Shown: in pieces, positions 48,592 through 61,179 of the stretch
Numbering within the stretch: the first letter of the stretch is position 1
Layout of the letters: every line of letters starts with the position of its first letter
Assembly (NCBI GenBank): GCA_031761405.1
Contig: JASEVX010000013.1
Span: forward strand, 36,566,694 to 36,630,693
Source: Serripes groenlandicus
Taxonomy: Eukaryota; Mollusca; Bivalvia; Cardiida; Cardiidae
Length of the DNA stretch: 64,000 bases
Reading direction: 5' to 3'
Made by a program: the position numbers and the translations under genes
Notes under the pieces: model-generated
What the model saw: only the letters and a program-made list of their open reading frames with translations
Databases searched by the model: none
Told to the model about the DNA's origin: nothing

Positions 48592-48990
48592 GCTCTTAAG
48601 CTCTAAGTGTGAGTTGAACGTTTGTGATCACTCACCGTCCGGCGTCCGGCGTCGTTGTCGTCGTCGTCGTCGTCATCTGTACGTGCGTCTGTTAACAATT
48701 TCCTACAAATGACTTCTCCTACTTAACAAATGGACTGAAAATAACTGGTGTTCCTCTTTTAAAGTTGTTCAAATAATTTAATTCCAAGTAGAACTTTGGT
48801 TGCTGCGGCATCAGAAAAGGGAAAAATTGCCAAAACTTTAAAAATCTTCTTGTCCAATAGTACTGGCCCGATTTGAAAATGTATTTGCACACATGTTCCT
48901 ATGGACCCATACTAAGATTGTTCAAATATTTCTGATCCGTTGAAAGACATGGCCGCCAGGTCTCGGAGAATGTTTTGCTTTAGGGTAGAC
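48592..48990 (-). mobile_element. Hairpin-ended tandem-repeat element, truncated
   Basis: TAAGCTCTAAGTGTGAGTTG...GTGATCACTCACCGTCCGGCG is the 3' end in minus orientation, followed by GTCGTCGTCGTC (48649-48676) and one body unit with AAAATCTTCTTGTCCAA. Confidence 0.55.
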
Positions 48991-49202
48991 TGATATAAAG
49001 TCGGACACTTTACGCTGTTATTGGTATTTGACTGTTTTCCTCGTGCTTCTGAAGTAGTGTGAGTTGGGTTAGTAGTTAGCTATAATATTTCTGCACTTGT
49101 TTTCCACGCGACCTATGCTAACACACCTTTAAATATCGAATAAAGCCGGGAAACAATCTCCTAGGTAATTTAGATAGTGACTCGGACGCATTCGATGATG
49201 AG

Positions 49203-49460
49203 TCGGACAGATCGATATTAAGTCGGACAGATCGATATTAAGTCGGACAGTAGCTCATTTTGAAACAATCAGGCCTCTTTACTCGCAATTGGTCAAAGTC
49301 ATAACACTCTAACTATCAAAGAAAAGAATAAATGATTTTATGAGATGATATATGACGGAACGATAGTGAAGCAGACGAATGATTCAGCTTTTTGTTTATA
49401 TCGTAAATATTCGCCAATACGATTGTTTGTATCGTAAATATTCGCCAATACGATTGTTAT
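49203..49460. repeat. Two short tandem repeats beside copy B
   Basis: AGTCGGACAGATCGATATTA occurs two and a half times (49203-49253). ATCGTAAATATTCGCCAATACGATTGTT occurs twice (about 49401-49457). Confidence 0.85.
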
Positions 49461-49468
49461 GTTACTTT

Positions 49469-50607
49469 AATATATCTATAGATGCTACCTATTTACGAAA
49501 AAACCGCAGGATAATTATAAACAAAAATAATTAAAGAGCATACTTTGGCCATACAAAAGGATTTATAAGTAATTGACTAGACAGTAATAATGGTAATGTC
49601 ATGATTCTTGCATTATCAAAACATATTTGGAATTCGTATTGCTGTTGTCTATTATTTGAACAGAAAATAATAAAGTAAAGACTTTCAGAAAATCAAGGAA
49701 TAAATTTATAATGAACGAGGTTAAAACATGGGGGCCAAGATGATCCTTAATCGATCACCTGCATTATGGTAAAGAAGCAAATAGATCAGCCCTTTTCTGA
49801 TGCCACCTGGCGACTGCCTTTTTCAACCAGTCAATATGACTGGAACAAATTATGTAAGGGGTCACATTTCTGCTAAACCCATTCCCTATTAGAGACGGTT
49901 TCTGGGGCCTATGCAACAGACGATTTAGGAAAAGATTGTCGCCACAAGAACAATTGCTCCTTATGAGAAAGTTATCCTTTTGCCACAATGTTTGATAAAT
50001 AATTATACTTTGAATGAGTGAGTCAATAGCTCATGTATAGGAATTTGGGGTCTTTCATGTTGATACCACTTTTTTGCGGGAAACGACGTCGCTCCATTGA
50101 CGTTACGCCAAGATGAAGTATAACGGAAATGACGTCACGTCCTTCTTTGGCTACGATACAGTCAAAATTTAGTTTCGGGCGTAGAAGGCTAATGCTGTCG
50201 TTTTTTTGACGAACGGTCAGATTTCCATTTATTTTTAACTTTTCGTACAAATGTTAATTTCCCACATAACACAGCACTTTAATTATCTTAAATATCGATT
50301 TAAAAAAAAAATGATTAAAAAGACGACAATAATTTTCAATCCGTGTTTTTCTGCTCATTTTATACATACCCAAATAAACCGATTTTATAAAAAATTATTA
50401 AAAAGCCGACAATAATTTTCCATCTGTGCTTTACGTCTGCTTTATATAGATATCCAAAATGGCGACCCACATGGATTTTTCCAGTTTCATTTCAGAAAGA
50501 AATAAAAATCTCACACCTGTTACCTATAAGCAGGGTCTTTCAAATAGTACTACTATTTGAAAGACCCTGCTATAAGCGATAAAAACCATTTATGTTTTTT
50601 TTTCGTA
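49469..50607 (+). mobile_element. Helentron-like element, copy B (1.1 kb)
   Basis: The reverse complement of copy A over its length: the 5' end AATATATCTATAGATGCTAC and 3' hairpin CCATTTATGG...TTTCGTA are both present. Internal words such as GGAAACGACGTCGCTCCATTG and CTCAAGT-free CRE octamer TGACGTCA (50129) recur in A. It carries a 39-bp palindromic insertion at 50531. The open frame 49764-49988 (-) is mirrored in copy A with indels and substitutions, so it is unlikely to be a gene. Confidence 0.65.
50531..50569. mobile_element. 39-bp minimal hAT-like palindrome with 7-bp target duplication
   Basis: CAGGGTCTTTCAAATAGTA, one C, then the exact reverse complement of the first 19 bases. CTATAAG flanks it on both sides (50524-50530, 50570-50576). 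Copies A and C keep the uninterrupted site (ACCTATAAGCG on the matching strand). CAGGG...CCCTG ends are typical of hAT elements, which normally leave 8-bp duplications. Only the two terminal repeats remain. Confidence 0.8.
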
Positions 50608-50756
50608 TAATGTTTACTCAAATCTACTCATCAGTAACGCCTTGAAGAGAGAAGTCGCGACATAGGGATTGATTGAGAAATAGGCTATAGAAGATAGTGT
50701 GAGAAGATGTTCAAAGTACGCCTCAGGTCTGGATTCCTGTTAATTATGAAAACTTT

Positions 50757-51000
50757 CCCGCAGACAGACGCATCTGCTGTAGACGTCTTTTAAAAGCATT
50801 GCTGTAAAAGGAGAAATTGCTCACAACCAGTAATTGTTCCTTTCGCCACAATGTGTTCAACTCTATCGAATAATTTAACTTTCATTCAATGAGATTTTCC
50901 GTATTTTGCAGTTTGCTCAGATGTTTTTTAAAAGCAGTGTCGTAAAAGGAGAATTTGCTCATAGCTAGCAATTGTTCCTTTCGTCACAATATTTGCTTGT
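50757..51000. repeat. Palindromic CTGCAGCAGAC element with duplicated core
   Basis: CGCATCTGCTGTAGACGTC at the left, then two cores: AAAAGGAGAAATTGCTCACAACCAG...CTTTCGCCACAATG (50804-50855) and AAAAGGAGAATTTGCTCATAGC...CTTTCGTCACAATA (50945-50995). Confidence 0.7.
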
Positions 51001-51615
51001 TTACATAAAAATATATAGGGAAATACTTCGAAAATCTTTTTGTCTGAAACTGACATTGTCTCATGGTCCTTTACCAATATTATTCAAAGTATGCCCCTAG
51101 GGTCGAAATTGGCCCCATCTCGGGGATATCCCTTTTCACATATATAGTTATATAGGGAAACACTTTGAAATTTTCTTGGCTGAAGCCAAAAGGCTTAGAG
51201 CTTAGATTTTTGGTGTGCAACATCTCTACAAAAATGTTCAAATTATGCTCCTCGGGCCAAATTGTCTGAAACCAAAAGCCTATAGCTTAGATGTTTGGTA
51301 TGTAGCATTGTCTAGTGGTCCTCTTCTAAGATAGTTAAGATTATGCCCTGGTCAAAATTGGACACGCCCCGGGGTTCACCTGTTTTACATAGAGAGATAT
51401 AGGACAATTGTTCAACTCTTCTTATCTGAAACAGAACTTTCAGTTTCCTTATGTCCGATTAATTTGACAACGGATGCACAACATTGGTTAGGTTAATTTG
51501 CCTGGTTTCAAATGGAGCTATACTTGACATTGGACCTCTTATATTAGCTTATCTGGCCACATTACAAATCATTTTGCATAGGTGAGCGATCCAGGGCGAT
51601 CATAGTCCTCTTGTT
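51001..51615 (-). mobile_element. Hairpin-ended tandem-repeat element
   Basis: The right end AGGTGAGCGATCCAGGGCGATCATAGTCCTCTTGTTTA is the complement of the ACAAGAGG...CGCTCACCT start. Body units have TGGTATGTAGCATTGTCTAG and ACATAGAGAGATATAGG, like 11471-13166. The 3' hairpin end is missing. Confidence 0.65.
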
Positions 51616-51737
51616 TATTATAGTTCGGATGTATGGAGATGCAAATTCTCATTTTGTTCATAAACGACACTGCAATTAAAGACCACCTATGAACAAAGAA
51701 CATATATGTTGCGTTCCCATGGGTGTGCGTTATACAC

Positions 51738-51838
51738 AGACTCCACTGAAATTAGACGCATCTACAGCAGACGAATTTTGAAATCAAGGTGGCAAATTGA
51801 GAAATAAACCATAGTGAATATTTTCTACTTTTTCATAC
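51738..51838. repeat. Palindromic CTGCAGCAGAC element, partial
   Basis: AGACGCATCTACAGCAGACGAATTTTGAAATCAAGGTGGCAAATTGAGAAAT, with only a vestigial right half. Confidence 0.55.
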
Positions 51839-52009
51839 ACTGTATTTAACTATTTTCAATTAATCTACCTTGAATTAAAGAAAATTTAAACAATTCCCTT
51901 AGATATGTTCAAAGTCGACTGTTTCATATACGCTGTGTGTGGAAAAGTGTTAACCTCGGACATATGGTGTCAAAGCAATAGGCCACCAATCGAAATATGT
52001 CGGGCCGCT

Positions 52010-52081
52010 ATATCTCATTCGATAACTCTGCGGAGGGCTATCAATCAAGATGTCGCGGGTTTGAACACCGGCTCGGCCATT
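52010..52081 (+). mobile_element. tRNA-like SINE head or tRNA relic
   Basis: GGGCCGCTATATCTCATTCGATAAC (A-box-like) and CGCGGGTTTGAACACC (B-box-like) end in GGCTCGGCCA, giving five outer base pairs with the start. Weak inner stems argue against a functional tRNA. Confidence 0.4.
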
Positions 52082-52449
52082 CATTATTTCTGATGAACAA
52101 CAAAAGCCATTATGACAAGCGTCATCTGTAGATCATAATGTTAATGAAGGGATATATATCGTTCCATGATTGAACAATTCAAGTTAATAGCTTTTAGTAT
52201 TATAAGGCCACCGGCCCATATACAGTATATACACTCACAATAAAGTGATACAAACATTATTACATGTGTAATATTACAAATATTTCATAATACTACATGT
52301 TTGCAATAATGTCAAAATGCCAAATTCCTTTATCACAGCCCTTCATAAATGCGTTACGTTTCTAAACAGCCATTATTTGTAAACCTCTTGTCCTTTTTAT
52401 TTAAGTAAAGTTAACCACATAGTCAATGACAACAACTCATTTTGCGATC

Positions 52450-53220
52450 AGGTAAGCAAACAGGAGATGTCCTTTCAATTTAGCCTAGTGACCCTGTTTT
52501 TTTTATACGAAATGATCCATATTTTCGAACTTGGCCTAGATATCGTCACGAGACAATCATTATGTCAAGATTTCAACAGGCTCAAGTTAGAAATACTGTT
52601 TTCAGACTGTTAACACTCTTTTCTTTTAATTTGGCCTAGTTGCCTAGTATTTGATCAGACATGACGCATATACATATTTTACATTGATATAAAGCAAACA
52701 CCGATTCAAGTTGAAAATGCAGCCTCCATTGTAGATAAGATTTTCCTTTAATTTTACATTGTGCCCTAGATTTCCTTCCGACATGACCCATATTCGAACT
52801 TGCTCTAGATATTATCAAGACACACATTCTGACAAAGTTTCAAGCTGCTGAAGCAACAGATGCAGTCTCAATAGAGTGTTAACAAGATAATTCTCAAACT
52901 TGGCCTAGTGACCTAGGTATTGACCATATCCTAGATATCATGAAGACATTAATTATGCCAACGTTTCAACATAATTAAGTTAAACATGCGCCCTCCAGAG
53001 TGTTAACAAGACTTCTTTTAATTTAACCTTTTGATCTAGTTTTGACCTGGCATTACCAATATTCGAACTTGGCCTAGAAAACAGAGAGACAAACGAACTG
53101 AATAAGTTTCATGAAGATTGGGTGATGATAGTGGCCTCTAGATTGTTTACAAGCGAATTATTAGCGACGAACCGCGAACAAAATGCGATAAAAAAAACAC
53201 ACCATGAACTAAAAATGTTG
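52450..53220 (+). mobile_element. Hairpin-ended tandem-repeat element, eroded ends
   Basis: Units with CGAACTTGGCCTAGATATCRTCA, AGACAAACATTMTGACAAAG and GAGTGTTAACAAG, in the same orientation as 33826-35060. The terminal hairpin is reduced to ACACACCATGAACTAAAAATG. Confidence 0.6.
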
Positions 53221-53660
53221 AAAGCAGCGTAAATCACCAATTAATCAATCATTAATCTATCAATTGAGCAAAGGCACACTAAGGAATCATTTCTACCTCT
53301 TTATTTTGAAAGCAGAAAAGCACTTTCACTGGAATGAGATTTTGTCATTTTGCCCCTATCCTGAACCCGCATGGGTGCCATGTGTTTTAACAAATGAAAA
53401 ATGCTTAGACATTTGTGTAGAGGGTCACCTAAAGAACATTTCTACTTAATTATCTTAGAATTTGGAAATGGATTCAGAAGAAGAATTTTAAAGTTTTGCA
53501 ATTTTTAACCCCTTTGTGATCCCCGGCAACCAAAGTTCTATATATAATTCAAGTCATTGAACAGTTTTTGATGAGGGTCACCAAGAGAATATTCATGTGA
53601 AGTTTGGTTAGTATCACACCACCAGTTTCAGAGAAGTAGGTTTGACCCTTTCACATACGC
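53221..53660. repeat. Diverged unit of the 35061-36280 repeat
   Basis: TTTTGCCCCTATCCTGAACCCGC...GTGTTTTAACAAATG and GAGGGTCACCTAAAGAACATTTCT match that array's words. No coding support for the overlapping short frame. Confidence 0.55.
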
Positions 53661-53689
53661 CATACGGTGAATGATCACACTAGATAACA

Positions 53690-55770
53690 TTGAGCCTTCG
53701 GCTTGAAGTTGATCTAAAAATAAGTACAAAGTGTAAGGTCAACTCTTAACTTTGATTTTTGTAGGTATTGTATTTATTCTCACAATCTCACATACAAGGA
53801 ATTTGAATACTTTGAAATTGTTATAGTCTCGAGACAAGCTAGATACATCTTAATGTAAAAAAGTACAATTCTTAGATTAAATACAAATCTTAGTGGTAAA
53901 AGTAAAAATTAATCATCTTGAGACATTTCTGTTTTTCACTCGCTATGTGTTGACATGTCACCTGCTTCCGATACAACAGTAGTAGTCTGTAAGCGGTAAA
54001 GCGTTAACCCTTTCCTACATGTAGTTGCAATCTGATGCCTCCGCAGCAGATACGTTTTGAAAACAGTGTGACAAAAGGTGATATGTAAAATGAATAAGTT
54101 TGAACTAAGAAAGTACAATTCTGAGATTAAATGCAAATCTTAGTGGTAAATGTAGAAATTAATCATCATGATAAATTTCTGTTTTTCCCTCACGTTGTGT
54201 TTACATGTCGCCTGCTTCCGAAACATCAGTAGTAGTCTGTAAGTGGTAAATTGATAACTCTTTTCTACATGTATATGCCACATGATGCTTCTGCAGCAGA
54301 CACATTTTGAAAACAGTGAAAAAACGAAATATGACTCATAATGAGAAGTTTCCCCTATTGTCAACATGTTTTCAACTATATTCAATAATAACACTTTTGA
54401 ATAAACATATTTTCCAATGTTTTGTCTAAATGTTTTCAAAGTTGTCGGCTGCATATTTTTGGGGAAGGAGAATATGCTCATAATTATTAATTTCTTCATT
54501 TCCAAAAATATTTTCTTTTGAGGAATGACATCATACTCATTTGTCATGATATTAAACGTTTGTGCCCTAGAGCCATATGTACAAGCAAGTATTAGTGTTT
54601 AACCCTGTCCCACATGTAGATGACTTATAACTTTAAATAACATCTGAAAATCCTGACAAGTAATTTCTCTTTTTGTCAAAATGTTTTCTATTGTATACAA
54701 TAATAACATGACAATTGGATGTTGTGCAGGTCTTTGCTTTTCAAATAAATCTGCTGTAGTCTGATTTATGTGAGAAAATGCTAAATTATCCTATTTCTTT
54801 AAGAATTTGCTTATTGTTCAGTGTATGTGCTTCATGTGTGAAATGATAACAGCTACAATTGGATTTATTTCATATGAGTCAACAATTAAAAAACAAAACA
54901 CTTTCAGTTTCAGTGTTCATTAAAATTATCTTATCTAAAGTGTCCTCTTCAATCATTGATTCTCTGAAGATGCACACTACTGCTGTTCACAATAAAATTG
55001 CATTTTTTTCCGAATGACTAAATGCCAAGTTCTGTTTTCATATTGCGGTAAGTGTTTTAATTCCAAATTTCCACGCTCGACATGAATACTCTCAGCAGAT
55101 ATCAGATGCATCAAGTTTCTTTTGTCTCGGCTTATAAAAGTGATTTCCTTCCCTTCATGAAATATTGAATGTCAAGCTTATGACCCTTAACGCCAAGTTC
55201 ACCGGCTATAGTAAAACCTCTCTCAACCATGTTTTTATCACACAGAAAAGATTAAATTAAAAATTTCGGAATTCCTGGTTATGTGTATACAATTGGTCAC
55301 TAAAGGAGGTGCCATGCAGCCTATGTAGGTCAGGTTTGGCTCAGAATCCCATTACATGAGGGGAATTAACGCCTCTTCATGTTTTCTGAACGACCTTAGC
55401 AGGGACATTAAGTTCATCTGCCCGTCATACAAGATGTCTCCTGTAAATAATACACATATTAGGGACAGGAAATGAATTTAACCTACTTGGTCGACCATAA
55501 ATAAATTAGACTGAATATATCTGATATATAATTAAAAAACATAGCTAGAAACAAATGTTTGGAATTATAACTTACATTATGGGAATAATATCAACATAAA
55601 TACACATTGAAATACCACAATCATGTGATTACATGTAGGAACTATTCACATGGATTTTGATACATAAACATTGTGACATGAACATGTACAATGAAAGAAA
55701 TTGTTTATTTTCCCATCATATCTTCAATTGTTGAAAATTAGTTTCAATTGTGAATAGATCGAATACTAAA
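53690..55770 (+). repeat. Internal fragment of the Helentron-like family (copy E)
   Basis: Reverse complement of copy C from about 8950 to 11300 with a single copy of the 593-bp unit. Shared words include CTGATTTATGTGAGAAAATGC, TTAAGAATTTGCTTATTGTT and CTATGTAGGTCAGGTTTGG. Neither characteristic end was found. Confidence 0.65.
54262..54380. repeat. Palindromic CTGCAGCAGAC element
   Basis: GATGCTTCTGCAGCAGACACATTTTGAAAACAGTG, then ATGACTCATAATGAGAAGTTTCCCC and TGTCAACATGTTTTC; matches 45108-45225. A second left arm sits at about 54005-54066. Confidence 0.65.
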
Positions 55771-55866
55771 AGACAATTTGAAAAAGGATAACTACCGTCA
55801 AAATATAACATAGCCTAGTAACATGGCTACTGTGTCTTACCATAAACATAGTGAGAGACACAGTAG

Positions 55867-56015
55867 TCAGCAGTAGACTAGTGGTTAGCGTCGGTTATTT
55901 GGAACTGAGTATCCTGGGTTCGATCCCCTGTTGCATTGCTAAAGTGGAGTGATCTTTGGCAAGGCACATTCCCTAGCCTGGTACTGGTTTGTTTACCCAT
56001 GGATCAGGAATAAAT
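55867..56015 (+). mobile_element. tRNA-derived SINE
   Basis: CAGTAGACTAGTGGTTAGCGTC (A box) and TGGGTTCGATCCCC (B box, 55915-55928) are followed by GGAGTGATCTTTGGCAAGGCA and CTGGTACTGGTTTGTTTACCCATGGATCAGG, shared in part with 37936-38030. Preceding GACACAGTAGTC/ACTGTGTCT words form a small inverted repeat (55828-55868). Confidence 0.7.
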
Positions 56016-56042
56016 GAACAGTCGCCATTATATAACTGAAAT

Positions 56043-56134
56043 AACCCTTTCCCACCTACAACAAGTCTGCAGCAGACGACTCTGAAAACATATTGCCACA
56101 ATGTTTTCAAACGTCTTTTGCTGTAGATGTTTTG
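56043..56134. repeat. Palindromic CTGCAGCAGAC element, minimal
   Basis: CCCTTTCCCACCTACAACAAGTCTGCAGCAGACGACTCTGAAAACAT followed at once by ATTGCCACAATGTTTTCAAACGTCTTTTGCTG; the central hairpin is deleted. Confidence 0.7.
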
Positions 56135-56291
56135 AATAAAACGGGAACGTTTATAAAAGGTTCCCTGGTACATTGTTATCAAACTATGGGAGGAAAGGGA
56201 CCCAGCGAAAAACGGCTTTGACGATTTACTTTAATGTATGTAGTGGGGTGATTATCAGTGTTACTGACGCCGCGTTGAAGTGCGATGTCAG

Positions 56292-56959
56292 TATGGGATA
56301 GGTTTCAATTTTGTTCCATGGGGTGACGTCATCGAAAAGGGAGCAACCAACACTAATATTGTTAAGAAAACTCTATTATATATTTGAAAAAAGCAGCATT
56401 TATGAATCAATAAATCGTATTGACTAATTTAAAAACAAAAAGTTCCAAAATATGTATATCTTCTACGGTTAATTTAAATCTTTAGACAATTTGTAATTTG
56501 ATAACTTCATAGGCTACGCTTTTTTTAATAGTTTGATTTACGACCCTGACGAGCTTCTAGGCTAGGATGTTTTAATTGTTTGGTTTACGGCCCCGAAATT
56601 CGGGGGACGTTTTTGCCTATTTATAAAAATCTGTTGAATTTCTAAACTTAAAACGTTCCTCTCCATACAGTTTGTTCATTCTGTCCAGTGTATTCTTGCT
56701 ATATGTTGACTATACATGTGAACTTTTTCTTTTAATCTCATAAATGCTCAATTTTGATATTTCCTTTCATTTTCTGATACAATCGACTATTTTTAGAAGG
56801 GAATATAGGAGGGAGTTAACTCTCGAGTACAAAGGCTATAGGACATTTCGACCGTTAGACTCGGGTATTTAATCTCATTGGAATATTCGCTACATCTGCT
56901 AAATCTTATCCCTTTTCGATGACGTCACCCCATGGAACAAAATTAAAACCTATCCCATA
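56292..56959. mobile_element. 668-bp DNA transposon with ~51-bp terminal inverted repeats, non-autonomous
   Basis: TATGGGATAGGTTTCAATTT at 56292 and its near-exact inverse ending CCTATCCCATA at 56959. The match runs about 51 bp to AAAAGGGA/TCCCTTTT with very few mismatches. Each repeat contains CCATGGGGTGACGTCATCG, including the palindromic CRE octamer TGACGTCA (56324-56331, 56920-56927). No transposase frame lies between. The outer TA may be the target duplication. The paralogous module S1 lacks it. Confidence 0.85.
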
Positions 56960-59230
56960 CAAACATATTAATAAATGGATATAAAATTACATTTAAACGT
57001 TTTAAAATAACTTCGTATTTTTTGTTAATATACTCCCGTCTTTGTTATCATACTTCTGCTAAACTGGAAGGAGAATAGAATTCCCGCTCTCCTTCCAAAG
57101 CTAGTGCCATACTTAACTTATAACCAGAGGCATTAAACCTTAATATATGTTAATATTTAAGCACCTGTGTGTCGTTTTTTTTTATCTAATTTATCTAGTG
57201 AGAGCAGATTTTAAACTGTTTATTGGTAACAAATTAAGAAACTTCAGCTTCTTTGACACATAATAGTTGCAGTCAATGTTAAGCAAACTGTAAACCATAT
57301 GGTTTTAGGACTAAACTTGACATTTTACGACTAATGCGGAATATCACATAGATTGCAGCATATAAAACGTATATCTGTCAAAACTGACCCTATCTGCTCT
57401 TGGTAACGTTTTATCATAGGCTATGGTAGCCAGGTGAGCAATGTAGGAACCTCCTGGTCTTCTTGATTAAAATAAAAGAACATTCGGCCTTCTTTTTCGA
57501 ATTATTTACATCCTGTCTGTTTACACGTTATTTACATGTACTGAACTGCATCTGCTACCTTTACGTCATGCTTCAAAATCATGCGCGGCGTCTTTGATGC
57601 TTTGCATCAAAATTCGTCTTGTCAATACCTAGTATGGTTCCCTCTAGTAAGGTATAAGGTTTTAAAGAAAGTTCTTATTTCCAAAATATTAAAATGAACG
57701 ATTATGTTTCCATGATTTAAATCACTGGTTCAAGTCTACATATAAGCCGACTAATATACATAATAATTGGTTTGTGATATATAATTGTGCCTTTAACTGT
57801 GACACAGTCATCTAATGCTTTATCAATACTTCTATGTCAAACAGTTTTGATAAACTAATCGTTAAGAGTTTGGTTTCTAGTACTGTATGCCTCCTGCATA
57901 TTAACCGGTCACGGGACTAACAGGTCAGTGAATACTAAAAACCGAGTAATTATACCTTAACTTATCCAGAATGATTGGCTCCTAGTGAACTATCATGGGC
58001 AACTTGAAGCCTGATTGAACTCCCCAACCAGGACTCAGCAAAAATCACTTAATTGACTGCGCAGTCAACCAGACGAATGCGACACTCAGGTAGGTATATA
58101 GTTCATCTGTAAAGATAGCTCTGGCACGCAACACACTTTTCGAGCCGGGCATGGAAATCAACCTGTTATATGTACTTATAGCTAACACCTCATTGGTATC
58201 TATACTTAACACTAGTACACTTCCGTAATATTCCGATAGGTAACCGATCAACCATGGAAAGCAACTCGTTCGAATAGCGTGATTTATGAACTAACTGTTA
58301 ACACTTGATCGGTTACTTTGCTTTGCACTAGTTCACTTATATGTACTCAGATAGGTATGTGGCCCTTACTTGACACATCTTCTATTGCACTCAGCACACT
58401 CTATGGTTGGTTCATGAAGATATGCAAGTTATATCTTTACTTGTAGGTAATGATGTCGCTTAGAGCTACTCATTTAAAACACCAAAAAGTAGATGACATA
58501 CTGTATCGTTTGAGGTACATTGTCACAGTTGGAGCCGGAACACAACAACTTCAACATCAACAACAACAACACAACGATACTTATTTCGAACTAAAAAGAT
58601 TAAACCCATCAGTGGGGCGCGAAATATGAGTGGACTCGTTATTTGTAATACAAGGCTAATTGTTGTCTTCATAATATTTCACCTCTACCAAATGGGGCAG
58701 TCCATCAAGGAACATCCCGTTAAAAACACTGTTTCAAGATATGGAAACCTATGTCCATTTGCTAATGTCATACTGTTAGTGCTAAGCCTTATTAATAGAG
58801 CATACATATTGGAAGATTGGACCGCTGAATAGAAACTAGTAACACAGGTAATTTACGGAAACATATAACTGACGGATGTTCAGTTTGATAAGTTTACATT
58901 GAGTACAATCTATCTTTAGTTTCTAAGAGTTCACACAATTTGCAAAGCAACTATCACATTCCAAACTAGACCCTCTTTCCGGGGCAGCCATTGCCGTATT
59001 TTTATATGCCTCTTCTAACATTGAAGTTGGCACTTTGTGTGCAGGCATCAATTTCACATGGTCTAGGATCTAAGTATTTGGCTTTTGAAACCTTATGACA
59101 TTGGCCATTTTTGGATCCCCCACAATGGGGTTTAATTGAGAAATAAAATCGTTATTATTATGTAAAAATGTTTTCTCTTAAATATTGCAGCCTATGAAAA
59201 GGTTACACGTGAACATGATATGACGATGCA

Positions 59231-59538
59231 TAATCCTTCCAACATACAACAAATATGCAGCAGAAAACTTTGAATACAGATTGGCAACAAAATATCTCAA
59301 ATTGAAAGTTTTAGTAATAAATAGAGTTGAAAACAATGTGACAAATGAAGAAATTGCTCAGTATGAGCAATGTTTCTGTTTTCCATAATGTTTTCCATAG
59401 AGTTGAAAACAATGTGTCAAATGAAGAAATTGCCTAGTATGAGCAATGTTTCTGTTTTCCATAATGTTTTTCACAATGTTTTTAAATGTCATCTGCAACA
59501 GTTGCGTCAAAATGCGTCTGAAAGTGGGAAATGTTTGA
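59231..59538. repeat. Palindromic CTGCAGCAGAC element with a 76-bp duplicated core
   Basis: CCTTCCAACATACAACAAATATGCAGCAG at the left. The core GTTGAAAACAATGTGACAAATG with GAAATTGCTCAGTATGAGC appears at 59326 and again at 59402. GTCATCTGCAACAGTTGCG and GTCTGAAAGTGGGAAA lie at the right. Confidence 0.75.
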
Positions 59539-61179
59539 GTATACTACATAATACTAATACTGGAAGACGTCCCTACTTCTGATTGTTACGATTATTCTTC
59601 TAGAACGCAATTAAACTGTTTGTCGCGAGAGCAAGATGCATCCGATTCAAACGATAAATACCAAGATAGAGGTCAGCTTATTTTGGTCTCATTGTTCTAT
59701 ATTCAACGTTTGTTTAGCGCAGGACTTCTTAAACAAAGTAGAAAAACAATTGAAAATAAAACACATTATATCCGTGTAATTGTTACTGGATACTTTTTGA
59801 ATTCACTAGATGTAGAGCGTAAATGTTAAAAAATTATAACAAAGGTAGCAGAAGAGACCTTATACTTCAATGGCACGTACCGAGAACGGTATCTGGCTAA
59901 CATAAGTTCAATACATTCGTAATTTATAACACAAATAGAATAAAACAATCATTGTACCTTGGTTTCCGTTCCTTTATTACATCCTTCCATGTGCCCAATT
60001 TACAATATACAATTTACATAGTAAAGTAACTACATGTTAAAGTAATTTTACGAAAATGCAACAAACGTTCATACATCGAACCGACACCCGCAATGTCCTC
60101 TCCTGGTGCGCGCTTTCCATCTATGTTATATACTGATCCGATCACACCCTCGCACCACATATAGAAATTGTGCGGCTATTCCGCGTATTTCCCAATGTTT
60201 CCTAGAAGTGATACTGTACCAAAGATAGGTCAATCTCTTGGTGCACTGGAGGTCAGCCACCACATTTACACCATGTATCGTAATTGATGCCTTTACATGT
60301 AAGAATTGAGTCTTATATAATTCTCGCCAACATCAGTGAACACTATACGATGATTATACCAGTGAGAGGTATTCAGCAGGATAAGGGATAAAACAACAGT
60401 ATTACCAGACTGGAGATGCATTTTACAGTGTATACATATATTATAATGACCTTGTGTTGCAGAGGTTAGGGTACTTTGCATGTCTAAAATCCCTGTCGGA
60501 TCAAACCACAATCTGTTAAAACGAATGGTATTTGTCACGTCTCTCCTTTGAGCTGACATTTATTTATGTCCTGCTGTTGCCCAATCTTCAATTTGGTAAA
60601 ATAACATGCTTTTTGAAATGCAAATACAATTTTTTAATTTAATACACAGTTTATTGTTTTAACAAGAATTCGCTTAAATTATATACTTGTGATGCCTTTG
60701 AATGTATCGGTTCCAACCAGGAATTCTGAGAGGGACTATAGGTTTGCATTTTGACTGTCTGTCAATCCGTTCTTCATCCGAACCTCGTTCGGGTTACATC
60801 TCCTATACGATTTCACTTTAATACCATATTTGGTATGCACAGGTATCTTTGGAAGCCAGTTTGCCGCGTATCAACATTTGGACATTGAGACCTTGACCTC
60901 TAACCCTAATTAAAACAGTCTTGTTTGGGTCATATGATCTATGCTATGGCACAAATAGTTACCAGGTTCGGAATCTTCAATATGTATACACAGGCTTATC
61001 CGAGAATATATTGTTTAATCTAGCCTACATGTATAATATTTATTTTTTCCTGACTTGGCCAGTGTAAACCTTACCCTTACCATATATAAACATACAAACC
61101 GCTTTGATCACATTGTAGGCATTTGAAAGTAACTTATTGCATACTTGTATAGTGTTCGGTTGACTTTGCCCTTCCTGAA

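Larger units (their letters stand above)
56040..60960 (+). repeat. Segmental-duplication module S5
   Basis: 56130-56270 matches 17120-17330 (ATACGGGAACGTTTRTAAA, GGACCCAGCGAAAAA). 57640-58260 matches 17340-18790 and 25380-25830. 58380-59600 matches 26190-27260. 59690-60960 matches 39070-39720. A roughly 1.3-kb insertion (56271-57615) interrupts it relative to S1. The intact B-box gene follows. Confidence 0.7.
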
